A stretch of DNA of 5,976 nt from Candidatus Uhrbacteria bacterium RIFCSPLOWO2_02_FULL_49_11 (GCA_001791465.1 MGER01000043.1:697-6672), one strand, 5' to 3'. Positions 1-5,695 are shown, numbered from the stretch's first letter. The notes: generated from the letters alone by a model not told the origin. A program made the numbers and translations.

Positions 1-1389
1 AAAACGTTCGACCTTTTCGTCGAACTGGGCGCGGATGACAAAACGCTCGATTTCCCGGTGCTCTATGCGGCCGCGCGCGAAGGCAAGGCCGGATTAACAC
101 CGGACCTTGGCGCCATGACGAGCATCGCGCCTATTTTTGAAGCAATCATTAAATACATTCCTCCGCCCGCAGGAAACGCCGACGGGCCTTTACAGCTATT
201 CATCACCACGTTAGGCAGCGATACGTTCCGCGGCCGCATTGCCACGGGGCGCGTGTATCAAGGGAAGGTGCGCGCGGGGCAGGATGTCGTGCATATAAAC
301 CGCAAGGGCGAAAAGAGCGCTTTGCGGTTGACCTCCCTAATGACGTTTGAAGGGTTAGAACGCGTTGATGCGCAAGAGGCATCCGTAGGCGACATTATCG
401 CGATCTCCGGCATTCCCGAAGTCACCATCGGCGAGACGATTGCTGACCCATTGAATTCCATTGCCCTGCCAGTAATGGCGATTGAGGAGCCGACGGTGAG
501 GGTGGACATCCGCGTGAACGATTCGCCTTTTGCCGGCAAAGAGGGCGCCTTCAGCACCTCGCGCCAGGTGCGGGAGCGGCTGTACAAGGAATTGGAGACT
601 GATATGGCGCTCCGCGTAGAGGACGAGCCAGACGGCACCTGGAAAGTTTCCGGTAGAGGGGAGCTCCATCTCGCGATTCTCATTGAGCGCCTGCGCCGGG
701 AAGGATTTGAATTTCAGGTATCGCAGCCGCAGGTGATCACCAAAGAGGCGGACGGCACGGTGGTGACGCCGTATGAACTAGTCTTTATCGAAGTGCCGGA
801 AACCTATGCAGGCGTCGTCATCCAGAAATTGGGCATACGAGGCGGCGAGTTGAAGGAGATGAAAGTGGAACAGGCAATCGCCCATATGGAGTTTACCGTT
901 CCCACGCGGGGACTTTTTGGTTTCCGCACGGAATTCTTGACCAATACGCGGGGATTGGGGATCCTCAATACCATATTTGACCAATACAAGCCGGAGCACG
1001 GGAGCGGTATGATGCGCGAACAAGGATCGCTGGTCGCGAGCGAGAGCGGGACCACGAATCTCTACGGCCTTATTAATGTTCAAGATAGGGGGGAGCTGTT
1101 CGTGGGGCCCGGCATGGAGGTGTACAAAGGGCAGGTGGTGGGGCAAAATGCGCGGCGCGACGATATCCGCATCAACGTGTGCAAGACGAAACGATTGTCC
1201 AATATGCGCTCGAAGGGGGAAGGAAGCCAAGAACATTTCAACGCGCCCCGCGACATGGACAACGTAGAATATGCGCTGGAGTACATTGGTCCGGATGAAT
1301 TGGTGGAAGTAACGCCTAAGCACATCCGTATCCGCAAGGTGGTATTGGATGAGAATGAAGCGCGGCGCAAGGAAAAGATAAGAGGGTGA
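1..1389 (+). CDS. typA: Translational GTPase TypA/BipA, 5'-truncated by window edge
   Basis: Reading is open from base 1 to the TGA at 1387-1389, giving 462 residues; full TypA is about 600-610, so roughly 140-150 N-terminal residues (P-loop, switches, NKxD) lie outside the window. The first visible residues, KTFDLFVELGADDKTLDFPV, are the end of the G domain, followed by the G5-like YAAAREGKAG. The order then matches the family: beta-barrel domain II (about 63-150, LFITTLGSDTFRGRIATGRV), EF-G-like domain III (about 164-245, SGRGELHLAILIERLRREGF), domain V (about 257-335, VPETYAGVVIQKLG) and the TypA-specific C-terminal domain (about 350-462, with NVCKTKRLSNMRSKG and DELVEVTPKHIRIRK). TypA is a ribosome-binding GTPase of the EF-G/LepA class linked to ribosome assembly and stress or cold growth. 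The GTG at 58 is internal and is not the start. No clear terminator follows. Identity is near certain. Confidence 0.96.
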   Translation, partial: KTFDLFVELGADDKTLDFPVLYAAAREGKAGLTPDLGAMTSIAPIFEAIIKYIPPPAGNADGPLQLFITTLGSDTFRGRIATGRVYQGKVRAGQDVVHINRKGEKSALRLTSLMTFEGLERVDAQEASVGDIIAISGIPEVTIGETIADPLNSIALPVMAIEEPTVRVDIRVNDSPFAGKEGAFSTSRQVRERLYKELETDMALRVEDEPDGTWKVSGRGELHLAILIERLRREGFEFQVSQPQVITKEADGTVVTPYELVFIEVPETYAGVVIQKLGIRGGELKEMKVEQAIAHMEFTVPTRGLFGFRTEFLTNTRGLGILNTIFDQYKPEHGSGMMREQGSLVASESGTTNLYGLINVQDRGELFVGPGMEVYKGQVVGQNARRDDIRINVCKTKRLSNMRSKGEGSQEHFNAPRDMDNVEYALEYIGPDELVEVTPKHIRIRKVVLDENEARRKEKIRG

Positions 1390-1438
1390 ATTTTGCGATA
1401 TGAGGCTGTAGAACAATAGTTATGCAACTGCGCTTTTT

Positions 1439-1523
1439 AGTCCCTGAGCCTGTCGAATGGGCTAAGAAGCGTTTCCTGGTACGGCCTTCGACAAGCTCAG
1501 GCACTAATTTGGTGCACGCTTCT
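1439..1523. repeat. Compound inverted repeat downstream of typA
   Basis: The left arm at 1439-1460 (core CCTGAGCCTGTCGAA) and the right arm at 1484-1505 (core TTCGACAAGCTCAGG) are reverse complements at 18 of 22 positions, with a 23-nt spacer. A second perfect 8-bp pair, AGAAGCGT at 1465-1472 and ACGCTTCT at 1516-1523, interlocks with the first, so the two stems could compete. The CTTCGACAAGCTCAGG motif is familiar as a dispersed intergenic palindrome in many environmental genomes. No T-run follows, so a terminator role is not supported. Function unknown. Confidence 0.7.
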
Positions 1524-1570
1524 CCTGTCTCAATATATACTCAATTGCTATTCAAATTTCGATTCCCCAC

Positions 1571-1719
1571 TGTCATTCTCGCCCCGTATCGCGGTACGGG
1601 GCAAGCCATGGCCTCGCGCAGGCGGGGCTCCAGCGGGAATCCAGAAACGAAAAAAACAAACATAAAAATCGATCGTTTTTTGTGTTTTTTCTGGATTCCT
1701 GAATTAATCAGGAATGACA
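1571..1719. repeat. MITE-like palindromic element (TGTCATT...AATGACA)
   Basis: The 149-bp segment has inverted termini, TGTCATTCT at 1571-1579 and GGAATGACA at 1711-1719 (8 of 9 paired). Inside are a perfect 8-bp hairpin GCCCCGTA/TACGGGGC (1581-1588 with 1595-1602), a larger arm pair ATTCTCGC/GCGGGAAT around it (7 of 8), a 12-bp perfect pair GGAATCCAGAAA/TTTCTGGATTCC (1636-1647 with 1688-1699), and a terminal 8-bp hairpin ATTCCTGA/TCAGGAAT (1695-1715). The GCGGGAATCCAG...CTGGATTCC core resembles widespread dispersed repeats (compare the Neisseria dRS3 style). It contains no transposase. It looks like a non-autonomous element; mobility is inferred from form only. Confidence 0.72.
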
Positions 1720-1752
1720 AATCGGAATTAAGTCAGCAGGTTAGCATAGTTG

Positions 1753-1786
1753 ATAACAAACATCCTGCAATGGGTGTTTTTGTTAT
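1753..1786. promoter_or_regulatory. Operator-like inverted repeat overlapping the -35 region of the amrS promoter
   Basis: ATAACAAA at 1753-1760 is matched perfectly by TTTGTTAT at 1779-1786. Two more partly paired blocks, CATCC and GGGTG, lie inside the arms. A third half-site follows: GTTAT-AGA-ATAAC at 1782-1794. The right arm covers the position expected for the -35 box of the promoter with its -10 at 1800. It could be a repressor site or a hairpin; no T-run typical of a terminator follows. No known regulator motif was recognised. Confidence 0.45.
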
Positions 1787-1805
1787 AGAATAACAATGGT
1801 ATAAT
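1777..1805 (+). promoter_or_regulatory. Extended -10 promoter of the amrS gene
   Basis: TGG-TATAAT at 1797-1805 is a perfect sigma70-type -10 box with the extended TGn motif. A -35 box 17 nt upstream would be TTTTTG (1777-1782), which is poor, as is common for extended -10 promoters. Transcription would begin about 1811-1813, only about 11 nt before the annotated ATG. It presumably drives amrS and perhaps the genes beyond it. Confidence 0.7.
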
Positions 1806-1811
1806 GCACCC

Positions 1812-1823
1812 ATGCACTATTAA
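1812..1823 (+). CDS. Possible leaderless three-codon mini-ORF (Met-His-Tyr-stop)
   Basis: ATG CAC TAT TAA begins 7 nt after the TATAAT box, at the predicted transcription start. Its stop codon overlaps the ATG of the next reading frame as TAATG (1821-1825), a classic stop-restart arrangement. The spacing from -10 box to ATG (6 nt between) equals that of the glycosyltransferase gene at 5870, which looks leaderless. It could let ribosomes load and restart on amrS, or it could be chance. It is too short for any coding statistic. Confidence 0.25.
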   Translation: MHY

Positions 1824-2857
1824 TGGAAAAGAATATGCGCGAGGCAGTATTGTATAAAAAATTAGCTCAGAAGAGCGTGCAATGCGTTGCCTGCGCGTGG
1901 CGCTGTACCATCGCGGAGGGGAAGAGGGGCGTGTGCGGCGTGCGGAAAAATGTTGACGGCACGCTCCAGCTGCTGGTGCACAGTTATCCGGTGAGCGTAA
2001 ATCTTGATCCGGTGGAGAAGAAACCGCTCTACCATTTCCTTCCGGGCACGAAGATATTTTCCCTCGGGACCGTGGGATGCAATTTTGCATGCGAGTTTTG
2101 CCAGAATTTCGACATATCACAGGTTACGAAGACAGGCTGGAATGTGGCAGAAATGGAAGAGGGTCAGGAATATACCCCGGACACAATTGTGCAGTATTGC
2201 CGTGACCATCACATTCCCTCGATTGCGTTTACCTATAATGAGCCGACGATTTTCAGCGAATATGCCGTGGACGTGATGAAGCGTGCCAAACCTCACGGTA
2301 TCAAGGGGGTCTATGTATCCAATGGCTATGAGACGAAGGAGGCGCTGGATTTTCTTGAGGGCTTTATCGATGCGTACAATATAGATTTGAAATCATTCCG
2401 CGAAGATTTTTACCAGAAGGTCTGCCATGCGCGCTTGTCTCCTGTGCTTGAAACGATTAAGGCGTTGCACCAGAGAGGCAAATGGTTGGAAATAACAACC
2501 CTGTTGATTCCAGGGCAAAATGACGGTGCGGAAGAAATTGTTCAAATAGCAAAATTTATAAAGGGCATATCGCCTGACATTCCTTGGCATATCTCCGCGT
2601 TTTATCCGCAGTATAAAATGGTAGATATAGACGTGACGCCTTCAGAGAGATTATTTGAAGCGTTTGATCTGGGTAAGAATGCTGGCCTTAAATATATTTA
2701 TACTGGCAATATTACTGATCATGCGCATAGTAATACGCTATGTCCGCAATGCGGTTCGGTCCTCATTGAGCGGGACGGCATGTATCATACCAAAGTTATT
2801 GCAGAAAAAGGGATCTGTCCGAAGTGTCAGACGCAGATTCCGGGTGTATGGGAATAA
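1823..2857 (+). CDS. amrS: AmmeMemoRadiSam system radical SAM enzyme
   Basis: A 344-residue protein, close to the family's usual length. The radical SAM cluster motif CNFACEFC gives C86, C90 and C93, after the family hallmark EKKPLYHFLPGTKIFSLGTV. An N-terminal cysteine set (C21, C24, C28, C38 in CVACAWRC...GVCGVR) and a C-terminal zinc-ribbon-like set (C307, C310, C332, C335, ending IPGVW) are typical of this PflA-like family. FTYNEPT (136-142), NIDLKSF and IPGQND (229-234) follow the radical SAM barrel pattern. It is expected to bind a 4Fe-4S cluster and cleave S-adenosylmethionine in the cytoplasm; the substrate cannot be read from sequence. Two starts are possible. ATG 1823 is part of a TAATG junction. 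ATG 1835 gives MREAVLYKKL, which matches the family start, and has a weak GGAAAAG upstream. The longer form is given here. It is followed by a 360-bp repeat-filled gap before its partner amrB. Confidence 0.93.
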   Translation: MEKNMREAVLYKKLAQKSVQCVACAWRCTIAEGKRGVCGVRKNVDGTLQLLVHSYPVSVNLDPVEKKPLYHFLPGTKIFSLGTVGCNFACEFCQNFDISQVTKTGWNVAEMEEGQEYTPDTIVQYCRDHHIPSIAFTYNEPTIFSEYAVDVMKRAKPHGIKGVYVSNGYETKEALDFLEGFIDAYNIDLKSFREDFYQKVCHARLSPVLETIKALHQRGKWLEITTLLIPGQNDGAEEIVQIAKFIKGISPDIPWHISAFYPQYKMVDIDVTPSERLFEAFDLGKNAGLKYIYTGNITDHAHSNTLCPQCGSVLIERDGMYHTKVIAEKGICPKCQTQIPGVWE

Positions 2858-2938
2858 AATATTATTGATACCATACAACGTAATAGTTCATCTCCTCGCT
2901 TAAGATTTGTCAGTGCAGAGGCATATAAACGATACATT

Positions 2939-3000
2939 GTAGCGTGGCAGTTTACTTGCCCCGTAGTGAAGCGTAGCTTCTACTACTGGGGTCTGCCACA
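2939..3000. repeat. GTAGCG-type palindromic repeat, copy 1, long hairpin
   Basis: It begins with GTAGCGTGGCAGTTTA, the same head as the copies at 5508 and 5803. GTGGCAG (2944-2950) pairs with CTGCCAC (2993-2999); inside, CCCC plus GTAGT pair with ACTAC plus GGGG, and GAAGC-GTA-GCTTC closes the tip. The whole forms one nearly continuous stem-loop. No T-run follows, so it is not an obvious terminator; it could stabilise the amrS message end or attenuate read-through. This copy lacks the CGCTAC tail seen in copies 2 and 3. Confidence 0.75.
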
Positions 3001-3024
3001 AACAAGGAAGCGCGTTGAAGTTGA

Positions 3025-3105
3025 ACCCCCTCTTTGAATCTCCCCCTCACAGGGGGAGAACAACGAATGTCCTCCCCCTCCGGCAGGGGGAGGCGAGGAG
3101 GGGGT
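3025..3105. repeat. C-rich/G-rich cloverleaf-like palindromic repeat
   Basis: The outer stem ACCCCCTC (3025-3032) and GAGGGGGT (3098-3105) is perfect. Inside are two hairpins: TCTCCCCCT/AGGGGGAGA (3039-3047 with 3051-3059, 3-nt loop) and CCTCCCCCT/AGGGGGAGG (3071-3079 with 3085-3093, 5-nt loop). The layout of one outer stem around two hairpins resembles the full GTAGCG-type copies, although the sequence is unrelated. This type of element is seen scattered in environmental genomes. No protein gene is present here; short ORFs through it are by-products of the repeat. Confidence 0.78.
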
Positions 3106-3112
3106 AACGATG

Positions 3113-3189
3113 GTCGCTGAGCAGTTTATCTGTCACCCAAGATGTCGTCGGAGACAAGCCTGCCTGCGCAGACAGGCTCCGACGCTACA
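3113..3189. repeat. GTAGCG-type palindromic repeat, copy 2, with nested insertion
   Basis: GCAGTTTATCTG at 3121-3132 matches the core of copies 3 and 4, although the head (GTCGCTGA) is degraded. The tail GTCGGAG (3147-3153) with CTCCGAC (3177-3183) and the end CGCTACA (3183-3189) match copy 3 at 5547-5571. Relative to copy 3, the loop of this hairpin carries an extra self-complementary piece (AGCCTG 3157-3162 pairing with CAGGCT 3173-3178). The repeat ends 1 nt before an ATG (3191) and about 28 nt before the likely amrB start. Confidence 0.75.
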
Positions 3190-3217
3190 AATGAATAATA
3201 ACGAATTGTTTTTTAAT

Positions 3218-4006
3218 ATGGTCAGAAAACCAAACGCCGCAGGTGGATTTTATCCCGCAGACAAAGGCGAGTTGACAGCGGAGCTTGAGCGGTGTTTTCA
3301 GGATGCCGCAGCGGTTCCTCCTGAAGCGCAAGGCAAAGAAGTTAAGGCCATCATCGCGCCTCATGCGGGATATGTGTACAGCGGCGCCACCGCGGCAAGC
3401 GCGTATCAATTACTTAAGAATTCCTACCGCCGTGTCATTCTGTTGGGCCCTTCGCATTATGTGGGGTTTGATTCAGTGGCGCTCGATGAGGCACAAAAGT
3501 GGCGCACGCCGTTGGGGGAAGTTGCACTAGATAAAGACGCATTAGCAACATTATCCCATAGCAGGTATTTTAAAATTTTGCCAGAAGCATTTGCGCGCGA
3601 ACACTCGATCGAGGTGCAGATTCCTTTCCTGCAGAAACAATTGAAGGCATTTTCTCTAGTACCCCTCTGTTGCGGGCAGGAGCTTCCTTCCGTATCTATT
3701 GCAATGGAATTGAATAAAATAATTGATAACGCCACGTTGGTAGTGGCGAGTTCTGACCTTTCCCATTATCAGCCGTTGTCTGCAGCTCGCGCGACTGATA
3801 GAGAATCAATAGATTCCATATTAAGCATGGATCAGGAAGATATGCGGGCGCACCTTGATGCGTGCGGGAGCGAGGGGATATTTATTTTAAACGAATTAGC
3901 GCGCCAAAACCGTTGGCAGCCGCGGCTGGTTGATTACCGCACAAGTGCTGAGGTGAGCGGTGATGAAAGCGCCGTGGTCGGGTATGCGAGTATAGTATAT
4001 GTCTAA
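3218..4006 (+). CDS. amrB: AmmeMemoRadiSam system protein B (Memo family)
   Basis: From ATG 3218 the product has 262 residues and opens MVRKPNAAGGFYP, the usual Memo beginning. Key Memo positions are visible: H49 in IIAPHAGYVYSG, H80 in LLGPSHYVG, EHSIEVQIPFLQ (128-139), H183 in SSDLSHY, C216 in ACGSEG, and the C-terminal TSAEVSGDESAVVGYAS. These correspond to the metal-binding His/His/Cys pocket of human MEMO1, in a fold related to class III extradiol dioxygenases. Human MEMO1 binds copper or iron; the bacterial role within the Amr set is not established to my knowledge. The frame stays open upstream to 3110, but those extra residues come from repeat DNA and are Arg/Cys-rich, so that start is rejected. 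ATG 3191 remains possible. No clear Shine-Dalgarno or strong promoter is visible just upstream. Its last 8 nt overlap amrA. Confidence 0.93.
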   Translation: MVRKPNAAGGFYPADKGELTAELERCFQDAAAVPPEAQGKEVKAIIAPHAGYVYSGATAASAYQLLKNSYRRVILLGPSHYVGFDSVALDEAQKWRTPLGEVALDKDALATLSHSRYFKILPEAFAREHSIEVQIPFLQKQLKAFSLVPLCCGQELPSVSIAMELNKIIDNATLVVASSDLSHYQPLSAARATDRESIDSILSMDQEDMRAHLDACGSEGIFILNELARQNRWQPRLVDYRTSAEVSGDESAVVGYASIVYV

Positions 4007-4568
4007 GAATATAATTTCAAAAAAAGATCAACAATTATTATTAAGGCTGGCGCGAGAGGCGATTGGGGGCGGGCTTAAGGGAGAGGAATTTTCCATTGGA
4101 AAGGAACATTTGTCATCTCTCCTGAAAGAAAAACGCGCTTGTTTTGTAACACTTACTGAAGGGGGGCGGTTGCGCGGGTGCATTGGCCATGTGCTGCCGG
4201 TGCAGGAGCTTTACCTGGATGTCATTGAAAACGCGCGCGCGGCCGCGTTTGAGGATCCTCGTTTTGAGCCGCTTAAACCCTCAGAACTTCCATTCCTTGA
4301 GATTGAAATATCCGTGCTTTCAGTCCCTGAGCAGTTTTCCTATAACACCACGGAAGAATTAATAGAATATTGTGCGGCGCACAAGCCCGGGGTAATCCTG
4401 AAGAAGAACGGGCGCCAGGCGACGTTTTTGCCCCAGGTGTGGGAACAGATAATGCAGCCTGAGGAATTTCTCACAGAATTGTGCATGAAAGCTGGTCTTG
4501 CGCCTGACGAGTGGAAGAATAACCTGAAGATTCAAATTTATTATGCTGAACATTTTACGCAGGTATAA
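3999..4568 (+). CDS. amrA: AmmeMemoRadiSam system protein A (AMMECR1 family)
   Basis: A 189-residue protein filling the AMMECR1 domain. The family signature RLRGCIGHV (57-65, with C61) is intact, followed by ENARAAAFEDPRF (77-89), LEIEISVLS (100-108), RQATFLPQVWEQ (139-150) and the C-terminal FLTELCMKAGLAPDEW (157-172, with C162). AMMECR1 proteins are cytoplasmic; the human member is linked to a developmental syndrome, and the conserved LRGCIG patch is thought to be a functional surface. The biochemical role is unknown. The start ATG lies inside the end of amrB (ATGTCTAA, 8-nt overlap), which supports translational coupling. Its 3' end overlaps the next gene by 26 nt. Full length, with no missing signature residues. 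Confidence 0.94.
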   Translation: MSKNIISKKDQQLLLRLAREAIGGGLKGEEFSIGKEHLSSLLKEKRACFVTLTEGGRLRGCIGHVLPVQELYLDVIENARAAAFEDPRFEPLKPSELPFLEIEISVLSVPEQFSYNTTEELIEYCAAHKPGVILKKNGRQATFLPQVWEQIMQPEEFLTELCMKAGLAPDEWKNNLKIQIYYAEHFTQV

Positions 4569-5511
4569 ATATATTCTGCTCGCAGCGCTGATATGCAGCG
4601 CAGCGGGTGGGACGGGATATTACCTATATTCACGGCAGGCGGCTTTAAGTGCAGATCTGCGCGATCTCGCTGGCCAGGTGGTCGCGCTGCGCGATGAGAT
4701 ACGAAACGCACGGGGCGAAATTGATTCGCTCACCAAAGCTCTGGCTGATATGCAGGGGAAACCTGTGGAGGTAGTGCGGCAGGAAATTATAAAAGAAAAG
4801 ACGCAGGATGAAGTGCTCATTGCCGCCGTGGCAAAAGTCGCGCCCGCGGTGGTATCCCTCGTGGTGACAAAAGACGTACCGCAGTTGGAAATTGTGTATG
4901 TGAATCCTTTCGGTGATGATCCGTATTTTAAAGATTTCGGATTCAGGATCCCGCAGTATCGGCAGAAGGGGACCGAGGAGCGGAAGGTGGGCGCAGGCAC
5001 CGGCTTTATCATCCGCAGCGACGGCTATATCCTCACCAACAAGCATGTGGTTGAGGATCGCGAGGCGCGTTTCACCGCGCTGTTGTCCAACGGCGCGCAG
5101 GAGCTTGCTGACGTGGTGTATAGGGATGAGAAGAATGATATTGCTATTTTGAAAATCAACCGCAAAGGTCTTACTGCGATATCGTTCGGCGATTCCGAAT
5201 CATTACAGCTCGGGCAGTCGGTGTTTGCCATCGGAAACGCTTTGGGCGAATATAATAATTCGGTGTCGGTCGGCGTCATTTCCGGCCTCAAGCGCACGAT
5301 TCAGGCAGCGAGCAGTAGCGGCAGCGAAACGCTTGAGAATGTCATTCAGACGGACGCGGCGATCAATCCTGGCAATTCCGGCGGGCCATTATCCAACTTT
5401 GACGGGAAAGTCGTGGGCGTAAACGTCGCCACGGTCGTGGGGTCTGATAACATCAGTTTCGCCATCCCCGCAAATGTGGTGAAATCAATCATTGCGAAGG
5501 TTTTAAAGTAG
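4543..5511 (+). CDS. Membrane-anchored Deg/HtrA-type trypsin-like serine protease, no PDZ domain
   Basis: A 322-residue protein. MLNILRRYKY followed by a hydrophobic stretch (about 11-28) reads as an uncleaved N-terminal anchor, with the rest outside the membrane. Residues about 34-72 are charged with a heptad-like pattern and may form a coiled-coil stalk. The protease domain (about 85-322) holds the catalytic triad: H168 in TNKHVV, D199 in KNDIAILKI and S279 in PGNSGGPL, all in usual Deg context (GAGTGFIIRSDGYILTN, GVISGLKR, FAIPANVV). Deg enzymes degrade or process misfolded extracytoplasmic proteins. The protein ends at IPANVVKSIIAKVLK, exactly where the linker to a PDZ domain would begin. 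Its TAG stop lies within a palindromic repeat. The start overlaps amrA by 26 nt, without a good Shine-Dalgarno. The start is chosen because it supplies the positive N-terminus and anchor; the next Met is residue 70. Confidence 0.9.
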   Translation: MLNILRRYKYILLAALICSAAGGTGYYLYSRQAALSADLRDLAGQVVALRDEIRNARGEIDSLTKALADMQGKPVEVVRQEIIKEKTQDEVLIAAVAKVAPAVVSLVVTKDVPQLEIVYVNPFGDDPYFKDFGFRIPQYRQKGTEERKVGAGTGFIIRSDGYILTNKHVVEDREARFTALLSNGAQELADVVYRDEKNDIAILKINRKGLTAISFGDSESLQLGQSVFAIGNALGEYNNSVSVGVISGLKRTIQAASSSGSETLENVIQTDAAINPGNSGGPLSNFDGKVVGVNVATVVGSDNISFAIPANVVKSIIAKVLK

Positions 5512-5571
5512 CGCGGCAGTTTATCTGCCACTAGCAATTGGAGATAGTCGGAGACCAGCTCCGACGCTACA
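5508..5571. repeat. GTAGCG-type palindromic repeat, copy 3, complete form
   Basis: An outer stem, GTAGCG (5508-5513) with CGCTAC (5565-5570), encloses two hairpins: GGCAG/CTGCC (5515-5519 with 5525-5529) and GTCGGAG/CTCCGAC (5547-5553 with 5559-5565). It is the most complete copy in the window and defines the element. Its second to fourth bases (TAG, 5509-5511) are the stop codon of the protease gene. The terminator follows 23 nt later. Confidence 0.8.
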
Positions 5572-5593
5572 TATTTTGGTTATAAAAGAAGAA

Positions 5594-5621
5594 GGCAGCA
5601 AGTAGAATTGCTGCCCTTTTT
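5594..5621. terminator. Bidirectional rho-independent terminator
   Basis: GGCAGCAA (5594-5601) pairs perfectly with TTGCTGCC (5608-5615) across a 6-nt loop. On the plus strand, CTTTTT follows, suited to ending the protease message. On the minus strand the same stem is followed by TTCTTCTTTTATA (complement of about 5581-5593), suited to ending the tRNA transcript that arrives from the right. The convergent arrangement supports double use. Confidence 0.85.
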
Positions 5622-5622
5622 G

Positions 5623-5695
5623 TGGAGCCGACGGTGCTCGAACCCGTGACCTTTCTTTTATAAAAAAGCTGCTCTACCATCTGAGCTACGGCCCC
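5623..5695 (-). tRNA. tRNA-Ile(TAT), structurally weak; possible pseudo-tRNA
   Basis: Read on the minus strand, the 73 nt fit tRNA numbering exactly. The acceptor GGGGCCG/CGGCTCC has 7 pairs with one G-U. T8 and A9 follow, then the D arm GCTC-AGATGGTA-GAGC, variable loop AGGTC and T loop TTCGAGC. Anticodon loop TTTATAA places TAT at 34-36 (plus-strand bases 5660-5662), reading AUA (Ile). CCA is not encoded (A73 then CAA). Oddities: the anticodon stem GCTTT/AAGAA has only two Watson-Crick pairs plus one U-G, with 27-43 and 28-42 unpaired, and the normally invariant 53-61 pair is G-A. AUA codons occur in the neighbouring genes. Most bacteria read AUA with a lysidine-modified CAT tRNA, so a TAT tRNA is rare; decay into a pseudogene is the alternative. 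The tRNA shape itself is clear. Confidence 0.8.

Noticed and set aside
778..1416. 212-codon minus-strand open frame inside typA
   Set aside because: It is antisense to well-conserved typA codons and has no recognisable domains; it is a shadow of the GC-rich coding frame.
1422..1793. 123-codon open frame between typA and amrS
   Set aside because: It runs straight through two palindromic repeats and the amrS promoter, shows no recognisable protein family and has repeat-derived composition.
2944..2999. Rho-independent terminator after amrS
   Set aside because: The hairpin is strong but is followed by CAAACAAGG rather than a T-run on the plus strand.
3068..3121. Short peptide frame MSSPSGRGRRGG in the repeat gap, considered as a substrate peptide for the radical SAM enzyme
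   Set aside because: It is encoded wholly by the C/G-rich hairpins, so its composition is explained by the repeat; there is no ribosome site.
2939..3189. Possible CRISPR array in the cluster of repeats
   Set aside because: The repeats are of different kinds and lengths, are palindromic end to end and lack uniform spacers.
3110..3217. N-terminal extension of amrB from ATG 3110, Arg/Cys-rich, resembling a small metal-binding or precursor peptide
   Set aside because: The codons lie in the palindromic repeat, and Memo proteins begin at the MVRKP...GGFYP segment, so this is read-through of repeat DNA.
4620..5046. Two minus-strand open frames of about 130 codons inside the protease gene
   Set aside because: They overlap the clearly real protease frame and resemble no family; no promoter or ribosome site was seen.
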